A DNA stretch of 64,000 nt from the NCBI GenBank assembly GCA_963830495.1, contig CAWHMS010000001.1, forward strand, positions 434,001 through 498,000, given 5' to 3'. Positions 8,216-17,010 of this stretch are shown in pieces. Position 1 is the stretch's first letter. Every line of letters starts with the position of its first letter. Under the pieces are notes generated by a model. That model searched no databases and was not told where the DNA came from. It saw only the letters and a program-made list of their open reading frames with translations. Origin of the DNA: CAWHMS01 sp963830495 (lineage in GTDB: Bacteria > Actinomycetota > Actinomycetes > Propionibacteriales > Nocardioidaceae). Made by a program: the position numbers and the translations under genes.

Positions 8216-8912
8216 TCATCGGAGGTGCTTGAGCGCCTCGCGCCTGGACAGCGTGGAGAGCTCCGTCTCGTGGTCAACCACGAACCGGCGTACCCAGTCT
8301 GCGTCGGTCTTCGCGTACTCCCGCAGCGCCCAGCCGATCGCCTTGCGCAGGAAGAACTCTCGCTCCGCCATCGCCGGCTCGATGGCACGGGCGAGGAGTA
8401 AGGCGTCGGTCCGGTCACGATGCCCGAGCTGGCAGATGATCGCAGCCCGCCTCAGCCAGAGATGACCCGAGCCGATCCAGCCGTCGATCACCGGCTCCGT
8501 GCTCACGACATCGCACAGCAGCACATCACCCACTCGGTGTGACGCGTCGTCGACCACATCCCACCAGGCACCCGTGACGATGACGTGCTCCAGCATCGGC
8601 AGCGCATCCGCGGTGAGGAGTGGCCGGTGGCGCCGATGGGCCACCAGCATCAGCGCGGCGTACCACTCCTCGCGATGGGTCGCCTCGTCGAAGAGCATCC
8701 GCACCGTGGCCTCCCAGGAGGCTCGATCGGGTAGGAGACGTCCGGCGAACGCCGCGCGGGCAACTCGTCGTACTCGTGGCATCGCGACGCCGTGGTACGG
8801 GCAGCTCGGACTTCATGTAGCGCTGCATCCGTAGCGCGGCGGCAGGGTCTGCCTCCGCTTGGAGTCCGGCGCGGACCGCCTCGACCAGGGTCCGGTCCGC
8901 GGCACCGGTCAC
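8216..8912 (-). pseudogene. DNA alkylation repair protein (AlkD-like), frameshifted
   Basis: Two overlapping frames together make one AlkD-like HEAT-repeat DNA glycosylase. The N-terminal part (GTG 8912, ending ...MQRYMKSELP) continues in another frame as YHGVAMPRVRRVARAAF to the stop at 8216. The C-terminal part has typical motifs (EEWYAALML, WWDVVDDASHRVG, FFLRKAIGWALREYAK). The frame is lost in a GGG run at 8799-8801, where removing one base restores MKSELPYHGVAMP. Either the gene is inactivated or the base is a sequencing error. The start overlaps the glgM stop (GTGA). AlkD enzymes excise alkylated purines. Confidence 0.75.
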
Positions 8913-10063
8913 AGCAGGCTGTCGTAGAGGTCGACCGTCTGCCGAGCGATGGCGTCCCAGCCGAAGTCGCGCACCGCCCTCGCCCGCCCGGCCCGCCCCA
9001 TCGCCTCGGCCCGGGCCGGATCTGCCACCAGCGCGTTGATCGCCTCGGCGAACGCCGCCTCGAAGCCGGCGATGTCGTGCGGCGTGTAGTCGACCAGCAG
9101 CCCCGTCTCATCAGCGGTCACGACCTCGGGGATGCCGCCCACCGCGCTGGCGATGACCGCCGTCTCGCACGCCATCGACTCCAGGTTGACGATCCCGAGG
9201 GGTTCGTAGACGGAGGGACACAGGAATGCCAGCGCATGGGACAGCACCTGCCGGACGCTCTCCCGGGGCAGCATCTCGCTCACCACCACGACACCGTCAC
9301 GTTCCGCGCGGAGCCTGGCGATCGCCTCATCGGTCTCTGCCTCGAGCTCCGGAGTGTCAGCGGCGCCGGCCAGCAGCACCAGTTGCACGCTCGGGTCGAC
9401 CGCGAGACCGGCCCGGAGCAGATGAGGAACGCCCTTCTGCCGCGTGATCCGGCCGACGAAGGTCACGTAAGGGCGGGTCAGGTCGACACCGAGGCCTTGG
9501 ATAACCGCGGTGTCCGCGTCGTGGTGGTAGAAGTCCGCGTCGATGCCGTTGTAGATCACGTGCAGCCGGTCCGCCGGTACGGCCGGGTAGGCCGCGCGTA
9601 CGTCGCGAGCCATCCCGTTGCTCACGGCGATGATCGCGTCGGCGGACTCGTACGCCGTGCGTTCGGCCCAGGACGAGAGGCGATAGCCGCCCCCGAGCTG
9701 CTCGGCCTTCCATGGCCGCTGCGGCTCCAGCGAGTGGGCGGACACCACGTGCGGCACGTCGTACAGCAACTTGCTCAGATGGCCGGCCAGGTTGGCGTAC
9801 CAGGTGTGGGAGTGCACGAGGTCAACGCGGTCGCAGGCGGCGACCATCGCCAGGTCGGTCGACAGCACGTTGAGCGCGGCGTTCGCGGTCGGGAAGCGGG
9901 CGTCCTTCTCGGCGAAGGCGCGAGCCCCTTCTCGCTCGTCGCCCATGCACAGCACCTCGAGGTCGATCATGTCTCGCAGCTGCCGGCTGAGGAAGTCGAC
10001 GTGCACCCCGGCGCCGCCGTACACGTCTGGTGGGAACTCGCGCGTGAGCAGTCCGACTCGCAT
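8909..10063 (-). CDS. glgM: glycogen synthase / alpha-maltose-1-phosphate synthase (GT4, GlgM type)
   Basis: A 384-aa GT-B glycosyltransferase. It begins MRVGLLTREFPPDVYGGAGVH, has GRITRQKGV at the nucleotide-binding domain and the retaining GT4 EX7E motif in YEPLGIVNLES. Actinobacterial proteins of this type, divergent from glgC, make maltose-1-phosphate from ADP-glucose for the GlgE pathway or extend glycogen; older annotations call them glgA. ATG 10063 has TATGGT 7 nt upstream (10076-10071), supporting a leaderless start over the ATG four codons earlier. It overlaps the downstream alkylation-repair gene by 4 bp. Confidence 0.88.
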   Translation of the reverse strand: MRVGLLTREFPPDVYGGAGVHVDFLSRQLRDMIDLEVLCMGDEREGARAFAEKDARFPTANAALNVLSTDLAMVAACDRVDLVHSHTWYANLAGHLSKLLYDVPHVVSAHSLEPQRPWKAEQLGGGYRLSSWAERTAYESADAIIAVSNGMARDVRAAYPAVPADRLHVIYNGIDADFYHHDADTAVIQGLGVDLTRPYVTFVGRITRQKGVPHLLRAGLAVDPSVQLVLLAGAADTPELEAETDEAIARLRAERDGVVVVSEMLPRESVRQVLSHALAFLCPSVYEPLGIVNLESMACETAVIASAVGGIPEVVTADETGLLVDYTPHDIAGFEAAFAEAINALVADPARAEAMGRAGRARAVRDFGWDAIARQTVDLYDSLL

Positions 10064-10138
10064 GCTGCCGACCATAGTGCGAGCTGGCCGGCCGGAGCAG
10101 CCGAGCGACCCCGCGACGCGGGCGCTATCGTCGCGACC
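10064..10138. promoter_or_regulatory. divergent leaderless promoters for glgM and glgC
   Basis: In this 75-bp spacer TATGGT (10076-10071, minus) lies 7 nt before the glgM ATG and TATCGT (10126-10131, plus) lies 7 nt before the glgC ATG. Neither start has a Shine-Dalgarno sequence. The shared spacer suggests co-regulation. Confidence 0.55.
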
Positions 10139-11380
10139 ATGGCCACCCCCAAGGTGCTGGGAATCGTGCTCGCCGGCGGCGAGGGCAAGCGCCTGATGCC
10201 GCTGACCCTGGACCGTGCCAAGCCCGCCGTGCCGTTCGGCGGCAGCTATCGGCTGATCGACTTCGCTCTGTCCAACCTCGTCAACGCGGACTACCGGCGG
10301 CTGTGTGTGCTCACGCAGTACAAATCGCACTCCCTGGATCGCCACATCTCGCTGACCTGGCGGATGTCGACGCTGCTGGGCAACTACGTCACCCCGGTCC
10401 CGGCGCAGCAGCGGCGCGGCAAGCAGTGGTACATGGGCAGCGCCGACGCCATCTACCAGTCGATGAATCTCATCGTCGACGAGCAGCCGGACATCATCGT
10501 GGTGTTCGGCGCCGACCACGTCTATCGGATGGACGCCTCCCAGATGGTCGCCGCACACCTCGATGCCGGCGCCGGGGTCAGTGTTGCCGGCATCCGGGTG
10601 CCCCGCCGAGAAGCCAACCAGTTTGGGGTCATCAAGACCGCCGCCGACGGAGTCCGCATCACCGAGTTCCTGGAGAAGCCGAGTGACCCGCCCGGACTGG
10701 TCGACAGTCCAGACGAGTCGTTCGCGTCGATGGGCAACTACGTCTTCACGGCCGACGCCCTCGTCGACGCGCTGGAGCACGACGCGGGCAACCCCGAGTC
10801 CCGGCACGACATGGGCGGTGACATCGTGCCGATGATGGTCGACAGCGGCGATGCGGCCGTCTACGACTTCCGGCGCAACGACGTACCCGGCTCGTCCGCC
10901 AAGGATCGTGACTACTGGCGTGACGTCGGAACGCTCGCGTCGTATCACGAGGCGCATCTCGACCTGGTGAGCGTCGAGCCCGTCTTCAACCTCTACAACC
11001 GCGAGTGGCCGATCTTCACCTCGCACCCGCAGCTGCCGGGCGCGAAGTTCGTCGAGTCGGCCTGGGCTGATGACGCGATCGTCTGCGCCGGCTCGATCGT
11101 CTCCGGCGCCACCGTGAGCTCGTCGGTCCTCGGAACCAACGTGTACGTCGCCGACAAGGCGGTAGTGAGCCGCAGCGTGATCATGGACAACGTCAAGATC
11201 GGCAAGGGAGCCCGGATCGGCAACGCGATCATCGACAAGAACGTCGTCGTGCCCGACGGCTACGAGATCGGAGTGGACCAGGAGGCCGACCGCAAGGCCG
11301 GCTTCACCGTCTCCGAGGACGGCATCACGGTGCTCGGCAAGGGCCAGCGGATCCCCGGCACCTACACCGGGGCTGCCTGA
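10139..11380 (+). CDS. glgC: glucose-1-phosphate adenylyltransferase
   Basis: A 413-aa enzyme forming ADP-glucose from glucose-1-phosphate and ATP, the committed step of glycogen synthesis. The N-terminal nucleotidyltransferase signature LGIVLAGGEGKRLMPLT is followed by RAKPAVPFGG and FGADHVYRMD. The C-terminal third contains left-handed beta-helix hexapeptide repeats (GSIVSGATVSSSVLGTNVYV, VKIGKGARIGNAIIDKNVVV). It is divergent from glgM, the usual actinobacterial arrangement, so both enzymes of ADP-glucose synthesis and use are encoded together. Confidence 0.95.
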   Translation: MATPKVLGIVLAGGEGKRLMPLTLDRAKPAVPFGGSYRLIDFALSNLVNADYRRLCVLTQYKSHSLDRHISLTWRMSTLLGNYVTPVPAQQRRGKQWYMGSADAIYQSMNLIVDEQPDIIVVFGADHVYRMDASQMVAAHLDAGAGVSVAGIRVPRREANQFGVIKTAADGVRITEFLEKPSDPPGLVDSPDESFASMGNYVFTADALVDALEHDAGNPESRHDMGGDIVPMMVDSGDAAVYDFRRNDVPGSSAKDRDYWRDVGTLASYHEAHLDLVSVEPVFNLYNREWPIFTSHPQLPGAKFVESAWADDAIVCAGSIVSGATVSSSVLGTNVYVADKAVVSRSVIMDNVKIGKGARIGNAIIDKNVVVPDGYEIGVDQEADRKAGFTVSEDGITVLGKGQRIPGTYTGAA

Positions 11381-11387
11381 CCTGCGC

Positions 11388-12797
11388 ATGGCCACTCGAC
11401 GCCTGCCGGCCGCGGTCTCGGCGGCCAACCCCGTCACCGCGCACGTCGGCCGCGCGGTGCTCCGCGACGGGGGTGGGGCGGCCGATGCGGCGGTCGCCAT
11501 GATGCTCACGGCGTGCGTGGCCGAGACCGTCTTCACCGGGATCGCTGGCGGAGGCTTCGCGATCTACTACGACGCCGCCGCCGATGAGACCACCTGCGTC
11601 GACTTCTTCGTCGCCGTGCCGGGGCTGGGCGGCTCGCGCGGCCTCGTGGCCCAGCAGGTCGAGATCGACTTCGGCGGCCAGGTCGTCCCCTACGCGGTCG
11701 GCGCTCCCACGGTGGCCGTGCCCGGCGTACCGGCCGGGGCTGACCACCTGCACGCTAGGTGGGGCCGTCTCGACTGGCCGCACCTCGTGGCACCCGCCAT
11801 TGCCCATGCGTCTCGCGGCGTCTCCTTCGCACCGCTGCAGTCGAAGGTGCTTGCCACCGTCGCCGATGCCATGCTGATCGGCGAGGGGGAGCGGGTCTAC
11901 CGCCACGGCAAGGGGGTGCTGCCCGGTGGCGCCCGGCTGTTTCACCCCGGTCTGCACCATGCCATGCAGGCGTTGGCCGACGAAGGCCCCGCAGTCTTCT
12001 ACTCCGGCCACATCGCCGAGCAGATCGTGGCGGCCGTCGGCGAGTACGGCGACCTCGGCGAAGACGACCTGCGCGCCTATCGGGTGATCGAGACCCGGCC
12101 TCGGACGGTCGGTTTCGGCGACCACCTCGTCAGCGCACGCGGGGACGACCTCGACGACCTGCTCGGCACCGTTGGCGATCTGGCCCTCAGCGAGGAAGAG
12201 GCCGAGATGGCGGTGTCGCTGGTCCGCTCGTTGCGCGCGGTGCCGCGACGTGGAGACACGACGAGCATGGCGGCCACTGACCCTGACGGCAACGCCTGCG
12301 CCGTCACGACCAGCCTCGGTCTGTCGTCAGGGGTCTGGCTGGCCGACTACGGCATCCACCTGAACTCGATGCTGGGTGAGGGTGAGCTGGTGCGCGGGCA
12401 CTTGCAGGCCGGGACCAGGATGGGTTCGATGATGTCGCCGTTCGTCGCATTCGACTCCGGCGGCCCTGCACTGGTGGGCGGAGCTGCGGGCGGCAGCCGG
12501 ATCCGCTCGGCGCTCACGCAGGTGATCGTCAACGTGTTGCACCGGCGCCTTCCGGTGGCCGCGTCGATCGCCGCGCCGCGGCTGAATCCGGTGCCCGGGC
12601 GCGTGCATGTCGAGCCCGGCTTCGGACCGGACGTGCTGCGGGCCTTCGACCCCGACGAGGTGGTGCAGTGGCGTGCCCTGGACTCCTACTTCGGCGGGGT
12701 CTCTGCGATCGGCCGGTCCGGTCCCGGTGCGGACCCGCGCCGCGGTGGCGAGGTGTCGCTGCTCGACGAGCCGGGGCACGCCGGGTCACCCGGCTGA
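11388..12797 (+). CDS. ggt: gamma-glutamyltransferase family protein
   Basis: A 469-aa Ntn-hydrolase of the gamma-glutamyltranspeptidase family, which transfers or hydrolyses gamma-glutamyl groups and self-cleaves at a Thr. The expected pieces are present: AANPVTAHVG...GGGAADAAVAMML near the N-terminus, AETVFTGIAGGGFAIYYD, and the autoprocessing nucleophile in RRGDTTSMAATDPDGNACAV, then GSMMSPFVAF and GGAAGGSRIRSAL. It is somewhat shorter than typical 550-aa members and has no clear signal peptide, so it may be cytoplasmic. It starts 7 bp after glgC and may be co-transcribed. Confidence 0.88.
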   Translation: MATRRLPAAVSAANPVTAHVGRAVLRDGGGAADAAVAMMLTACVAETVFTGIAGGGFAIYYDAAADETTCVDFFVAVPGLGGSRGLVAQQVEIDFGGQVVPYAVGAPTVAVPGVPAGADHLHARWGRLDWPHLVAPAIAHASRGVSFAPLQSKVLATVADAMLIGEGERVYRHGKGVLPGGARLFHPGLHHAMQALADEGPAVFYSGHIAEQIVAAVGEYGDLGEDDLRAYRVIETRPRTVGFGDHLVSARGDDLDDLLGTVGDLALSEEEAEMAVSLVRSLRAVPRRGDTTSMAATDPDGNACAVTTSLGLSSGVWLADYGIHLNSMLGEGELVRGHLQAGTRMGSMMSPFVAFDSGGPALVGGAAGGSRIRSALTQVIVNVLHRRLPVAASIAAPRLNPVPGRVHVEPGFGPDVLRAFDPDEVVQWRALDSYFGGVSAIGRSGPGADPRRGGEVSLLDEPGHAGSPG

Positions 12798-12827
12798 GCT
12801 GCGACGCCCTTGCGTAGGGTGTCCGCC

Positions 12828-13589
12828 ATGTCGAACAGCAAGCGCCCCGCCAAGCCTGCGTCCACGTCCGGGACGTCGCGGACGGGCACGACGATCATCG
12901 TCGCGGTGATCGCCGGGCTGTGCGTCCTCGCCATCGTCGGGATCGGGCTCTGGACGACCGGCGACGACGAGGACTCGAGCGCAACGGAGAGCCAGGGCGA
13001 GGTCGGCACCCCCGAGGACTGCGCCGACCCGCCCGCGACGCCGGAGGCGCCGGCGCAGTACGACTCGGCACCTGATCCGTCGGTGGCCGAGGGCGCGGTG
13101 TGGGAGGCCACGGTCCGCACCAACTGTGGAGAGCTGACCATGGACCTGTACGGCGATCGCGCGCCACAGACCGTCGCGTCCTTCATCACGTTGGCCGAGG
13201 ACGGCTACTGGACCGATAGCCCGTGCCATCGCGTCACTACCGAGGGCCTCTTCGTGCTCCAGTGCGGGGACCCGACGGGCACCGGAGGCGGATCTCCCGG
13301 CTACGGCTTCGGCGTCGAGAACGCGCCCGCCGACGGCGTGTACCCGCGGGGCACCATCGCGATGGCCCGGAGCACCGACCCGGCAAGCAACGGCAGCCAG
13401 TGGTTCATCGTGTACGACGAGACCAGTCTTCCCGTGGAAGGCGGCGGCTACACCATTTTCGGGGAGGTCACCTCAGGCATGGAGGTTGTCGACGCCGTCG
13501 CCGCGGCGGGTGACACCGAGGGTGCGGGCGACGGGGCACCGGCGCAGCCGATCAGCATCCTGGATGTGTCGGTCGAGAAGAAGGCGTGA
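12828..13589 (+). CDS. membrane-anchored peptidyl-prolyl cis-trans isomerase (cyclophilin type)
   Basis: A 253-aa protein with one N-terminal transmembrane helix (about residues 22-44) and a linker rich in Glu and Pro. The extracytoplasmic cyclophilin domain shows TNCGELTMDLYGDRAPQTV, the core FVLQCGDPTGTGGGSPGY and GTIAMARS...NGSQWFIVYDE. Cyclophilins catalyse proline isomerisation during protein folding. TAGGGT sits 7 nt before the ATG at 12828 and there is no Shine-Dalgarno, so the mRNA is probably leaderless. A DoxX-like gene follows with a 4-bp GTGA overlap. Confidence 0.9.
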   Translation: MSNSKRPAKPASTSGTSRTGTTIIVAVIAGLCVLAIVGIGLWTTGDDEDSSATESQGEVGTPEDCADPPATPEAPAQYDSAPDPSVAEGAVWEATVRTNCGELTMDLYGDRAPQTVASFITLAEDGYWTDSPCHRVTTEGLFVLQCGDPTGTGGGSPGYGFGVENAPADGVYPRGTIAMARSTDPASNGSQWFIVYDETSLPVEGGGYTIFGEVTSGMEVVDAVAAAGDTEGAGDGAPAQPISILDVSVEKKA

Positions 13590-13955
13590 CTCGGCCCGTC
13601 CGACCGCCGCGGGACGTCGTCGCGTTGGCCGCGCTGTTCGCCACCAGCGGTGTCGGGCACTTCACGCGTCCGGCCATTTTCGAGGCGATCGTGCCGGCTG
13701 CCCGCCAAGCGTGCCCTTGTCTACGCCAGCGGGGCTCTCGAGGTGGCTTGCGCGCTCGGGCTGCTGGGGCGTTCGACCCGACGACCCGCAGGTCTGGCCA
13801 GTGCCGCGCTGCTGGTCGCGATCTGGCCGGCCAACGTGCAAATGGCTGCCGACGCGTGCCGCGGACGGTCGCGCACCCGCAAGTTCGTGTTGCTGGCGCG
13901 GCTGCCCCTCCAGCTGCCGATGATCCGGACGGCGCTGCGGGCGGCACGCCGCTGA
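13586..13955 (+). pseudogene. DoxX-like membrane protein, frameshifted
   Basis: The frame starting at GTG 13586 reads RPPRDVVALAALFATSGVGHF...FEAIVP, then the family continues in another frame as LPAKRALVYASGALEVACALGLLG to the stop at 13955. Both parts together give a small DoxX/DUF-type four-helix membrane protein. The break is near 13692-13700, where restoring two missing bases in a CG-rich stretch would rejoin the frames. It overlaps the cyclophilin stop (GTGA), implying coupled translation. Function is unknown. Confidence 0.6.
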
Positions 13956-13968
13956 CGAGCGCGTGCCG

Positions 13969-14571
13969 TCAGGGTCGGACAGCCCGCACGAGCGTGTCGA
14001 GAGCCACCCCTGCCTCCGTCCGTCGCTCCACCGTCTCTGCCCGCTCCACCCGAAGGCCGAGCTCGGCGAGCTCGCGGCGCACACTGCCGGCGTCGTACAG
14101 CAAGGCGAGATCCTGTGGCCCGGAGACACCCTCGGTGAGGTTACGGCGGTCGTGCCCCACGACGAGAGCGGTCCCGCCGGTGCGCAGCGCCTGGGCGACA
14201 TTGACCAGCACCCGTGAGACCTGGTCGGCCGCCAGGTGCAGGTAGGCGAGCACCACGAGGTCGACACTCGCGGCGTCGACCGTGCCCTGGGTCACGTCCG
14301 CGACCCCCCAGGTGAGCCGCGACTGGACGTCGTCAGGCAGCCGGGCGGACTGGCTGCGAGCTCGCTCGATGGCGACAGATGAGAAGTCGAGCCCGGTAAC
14401 CCTCCAGCCCAGCCCTGCCAGCCAGATGCTGTTGCGTCCTTCACCACAGGCGACGTCGAGAGCATCGCCCGGCGTCATACCCTCGCACTGCTCGCGCACG
14501 AAGCGATTCGGCTCAGCGCCCCAGACCAGGTCAGCGGATCGGTACCGCTCGTCCCAGGTCTGCGCATCCAT
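13969..14571 (-). CDS. class I SAM-dependent methyltransferase
   Basis: A 200-aa Rossmann-fold methyltransferase. It starts MDAQTWDERYRS, contains the SAM-binding motif I ALDVACGEGRNSIWLA and the acidic motif II VTGLDFSSVAIERA, then post-motif ASVDLVVLAYLHL. The tehB-like opening (WDERY...WG.EPN) resembles proteins that methylate small molecules or xenobiotics, but the substrate is unknown. TACTCT lies 7 nt before the ATG at 14571 (14584-14579), supporting that start rather than the upstream in-frame extension. It is convergent with the DoxX-like gene. Confidence 0.87.
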   Translation of the reverse strand: MDAQTWDERYRSADLVWGAEPNRFVREQCEGMTPGDALDVACGEGRNSIWLAGLGWRVTGLDFSSVAIERARSQSARLPDDVQSRLTWGVADVTQGTVDAASVDLVVLAYLHLAADQVSRVLVNVAQALRTGGTALVVGHDRRNLTEGVSGPQDLALLYDAGSVRRELAELGLRVERAETVERRTEAGVALDTLVRAVRP

Positions 14572-14675
14572 GTGCGCCAGAGTAGTGCGGGGCGGCCGAC
14601 CGTTGACCGAGGTGTCGACCGGTGACAGGCTGACGCCGCCGGGATCTCGACAGATCCGGGGAAGTGAGGCTGGCG

Positions 14676-15050
14676 ATGGCATCGGTGCGCTACATCGTCT
14701 CCGACGTCGCCGCGGCGGTCCGGTTCTACACCGGGCAGCTCGGCTTCTCGTTGGAGCAGCAGTTCGGCCCGGCCATGGCGATCGTGCACAGGGACGACCT
14801 CACGCTCTGGCTGGCCGGGCCCCCCGCGTCAGCTTCGCGGCCGATGCCGGACGGTCGAGTCCCGGAGCCGGGCGGGTGGAACCGCATCGTCATCCAGGTC
14901 GACGACCTCGAGGCGCGAGTGGCGTCGCTGAGGGGCCAGGGTGTGCCGTTCCGCAACGAGGTCGTGCGCGGTCCGGGCGGCCAACAGATCCTGTGTGAGG
15001 ATCCGTCGGGCAACGTCGTCGAGCTCTTCCAGCCGGCCGGGCGCGACTGA
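14676..15050 (+). CDS. VOC (glyoxalase/bleomycin-resistance) family protein
   Basis: A 124-aa protein with one vicinal-oxygen-chelate fold made of two beta-alpha-beta-beta-beta halves. The first half is RYIVSDVAAAVRFYTGQLGF and the second RIVIQVDDLEARVASLRGQG, ending in EDPSGNVVELFQP with a metal-ligand-type Glu. The ATG at 14676 has GAGG 6 nt upstream; a GTG at 14664 is possible. It forms a pair with the SnoaL-like gene 1 bp downstream. Members include dioxygenases, isomerases and antibiotic-binding proteins, so no specific function is assigned. Confidence 0.83.
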   Translation: MASVRYIVSDVAAAVRFYTGQLGFSLEQQFGPAMAIVHRDDLTLWLAGPPASASRPMPDGRVPEPGGWNRIVIQVDDLEARVASLRGQGVPFRNEVVRGPGGQQILCEDPSGNVVELFQPAGRD

Positions 15051-15051
15051 C

Positions 15052-15426
15052 ATGGATCGGACCTCGGTCATGGCGTGGGTCGCGGGATACGAGCAGGCCT
15101 GGCGCGATCGTGACCTCGAGGCCGTCGGCAGCCTCTTCACCGACGACGCGCAGTACTGGCCATCACCCTACGAAGAGCCCAAGGTCGGCCTGGAGGCGAT
15201 CCGTGCGTTCTGGTTGGACGACGAGGACGACGTCTTCGCCATGGACGCAGAGCCGGTGGCCGTCGAAGGCAGGCAGGCGGTGGTGCGGGTCGAGGTGAGG
15301 TACGGCGATCCGACCGCCCAGGAGTATCGCGACCTCTGGGTGCTGAGCTTCGCCGACGACGGTCGGGTCGCGCGATTCGAGGAGTGGGCCTACTGGCCCG
15401 ACAAGCCCTACAGCCCCGAACCTTGA
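15052..15426 (+). CDS. SnoaL-like / NTF2-fold protein
   Basis: A 124-aa cone-shaped NTF2-like protein. The opening helix MAWVAGYEQAWRDRDLEAVG and following LFTDDAQYWPSPYEEPKVG, then the C-terminal strands (DLWVLSFADDGRVARFEEWAYWP), match the SnoaL/DUF4440-type fold. Such proteins are polyketide cyclases, isomerases or ligand binders; none is specified here. It follows the VOC gene with one intervening base and so is probably in the same transcript, and ends adjacent to the convergent stress-protein gene. Confidence 0.78.
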   Translation: MDRTSVMAWVAGYEQAWRDRDLEAVGSLFTDDAQYWPSPYEEPKVGLEAIRAFWLDDEDDVFAMDAEPVAVEGRQAVVRVEVRYGDPTAQEYRDLWVLSFADDGRVARFEEWAYWPDKPYSPEP

Positions 15427-15930
15427 TCAGCCCGCTGTCGGACCGGTCGCTGGCAGCTCGGCGAGCAGCGCCCGTGCCTGCTCGGCGTGCTTGTGCTCCA
15501 CGAGCACCTCGTAGCGTGTCGCCACGACCTGCGACACCGAGGTGAAGTCGCGGCGGCCCTGGGTGGCGGCGTAGCCGATGGCCGCCCACACGATCCCGAA
15601 GACCGCCCCGAAGAGCGCCGTGGAGAGGATGAGACCTAGCCAGTCCTCCTCGGTGAAGAGGGCGAAGATCAGACCGACGAAGAGTCCGAGCCAGATGCCG
15701 GACAGGGCGCCGGCGCCGAGGACACGGCCCCAGCTGAGGCGGCCGGTGACCCGTTCGACCTGCTTGAGATCGGTGCCGACGATCAAGACGTTCTGCACCG
15801 GGAAGTCATGGTCGGCGAGGTGGTCGACGGCGCGCTGTGCGGCGGTGTAGTCGTCGTACACGGCAAGGGACATCGGGAAGTCCAGGGCCAACCGGCCGCG
15901 GACGTCGGGCGCATTGTGCGGAGTGCTCAT
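15427..15930 (-). CDS. general stress protein, YflT-domain, membrane-associated
   Basis: A 167-aa protein with an N-terminal soluble YflT-like domain (PMSLAVYDDYTAAQRAVDHLAD...VLIVGTDLKQVERVTGRLSWG). Two hydrophobic, Gly-rich helices follow (GALSGIWLGLFVGLIFALF and LILSTALFGAVFGIVWAAIG), then a short cytoplasmic tail. This architecture is common in actinobacteria and annotated as general stress protein; biochemical role unknown. The ATG at 15930 has CACAAT 7 nt upstream; an ATG three codons earlier is also possible. Confidence 0.72.
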   Translation of the reverse strand: MSTPHNAPDVRGRLALDFPMSLAVYDDYTAAQRAVDHLADHDFPVQNVLIVGTDLKQVERVTGRLSWGRVLGAGALSGIWLGLFVGLIFALFTEEDWLGLILSTALFGAVFGIVWAAIGYAATQGRRDFTSVSQVVATRYEVLVEHKHAEQARALLAELPATGPTAG

Positions 15931-16148
15931 GTCGGCCATTGTGCACGGCCATCAACCGGCCCAGACGCACGGACCGTCGGAAAGAGACCTAGTTTCTTCG
16001 GCGGACATTCGTCACTACTTGGGTAGCGATATGGCCACATAGGGGCCACGTGATGGAGATCTCAGGGGACTTTCAGGGCGACCCCGTACGAAATTCAGTT
16101 GTTCTGTCCTCCTCAACCTCTAGCGTAGTCTTACTGGGGAGGTTGGTC

Positions 16149-16979
16149 ATGTCGTCGGTTGGGGAAACACTTCGGAGGCCATGGCTGCGTGAGGTCGCAG
16201 TCGTGGTGGTGCTGTACGTTGCCTATTCGTTCGGCCGGGTCTTCGCCACCGACGACGAGTCAGTCGCCTTCGAGAATGCCACCGACCTCCTCCACTTCGA
16301 GCGGCTGATCGGGCTCGACACCGAGCGCAGCTGGAATGCCGTGCTGATCGCGCACGACTGGTTGTCGACCTTCTCCGCCTTCTGGTACGCGTCGATGCAC
16401 TATGTCGTCACCCCGGTGGTGCTGTTCCTTCTCTGGCACCGGTCGCGGCCGCTGTACAGCAGGATGCGGTGGGCCCTGGCCGCTTCGACGGTGCTGGCGC
16501 TGACCGGCTACCTGATGTTCCCCACGGCACCGCCGCGCATGATGAGCGGGTACGTCGACGTGATGGCCCAGACCGCGCATGTCGGCTGGTGGGGCGCTTC
16601 GGCATCCGCACCCGAAGGGCTCGGCGGGCTCACCAACGAGCTCGCCGCCATGCCCTCGATGCATGTCGGGTGGGCGGTCTGGTGCTCGTTGGCCCTGCTG
16701 GTGATCGCGAGCCGCCTCTGGCACGTCGTCGCTGCGATCAGCTACACGGCGATCACCACCATCGTCGTGGTCGCCACCGCGAACCACTGGTTGGTGGACG
16801 CCATCGCGGGCGCGGCCATCGTCGTGTTCTTCTTCTGCGTCTTCTACGCGGTGCCCCAGATCCGCGAGTGGCGGGTGGCACGTGCTCGTCGTGCCCACGA
16901 CGATGACGATGTCATGTCCGCCGATGCGAGTGCGGCGACCGCCGAGGAGTCTCTGGCGGCTGACAGGTCGGCGATCTAA
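16149..16979 (+). CDS. PAP2 superfamily / inositol phosphorylceramide synthase-like membrane protein
   Basis: A 276-aa polytopic membrane protein with about six hydrophobic segments. The PAP2-type catalytic elements of the IPC-synthase-like group are visible: the AMPSMHVGWAVW motif with its catalytic His, and TANHWLVDAIAGA with the second His-Asp. Members transfer or hydrolyse phospho-groups on lipids. The ATG at 16149 has GGGGAGG upstream, and TAGTCT (16126-16131) is a possible -10, so this gene has a short leader. The C-terminus is a charged Asp/Ala-rich tail. Confidence 0.8.
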   Translation: MSSVGETLRRPWLREVAVVVVLYVAYSFGRVFATDDESVAFENATDLLHFERLIGLDTERSWNAVLIAHDWLSTFSAFWYASMHYVVTPVVLFLLWHRSRPLYSRMRWALAASTVLALTGYLMFPTAPPRMMSGYVDVMAQTAHVGWWGASASAPEGLGGLTNELAAMPSMHVGWAVWCSLALLVIASRLWHVVAAISYTAITTIVVVATANHWLVDAIAGAAIVVFFFCVFYAVPQIREWRVARARRAHDDDDVMSADASAATAEESLAADRSAI

Positions 16980-17010
16980 CTCACGTCCTGGCACGACCTA
17001 TCGTGCTGTC

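Noticed and set aside
8792..10138. Long N-terminal extension of the glgC frame
   Set aside because: The stretch is antisense to glgM; GlgC homology begins exactly at ATG 10139, which has a leaderless -10.
10064..11536. Long N-terminal extension of the glgM frame
   Set aside because: Antisense to glgC; the family starts at MRVGLLTREFPPD, and TATGGT lies 7 nt before ATG 10063.
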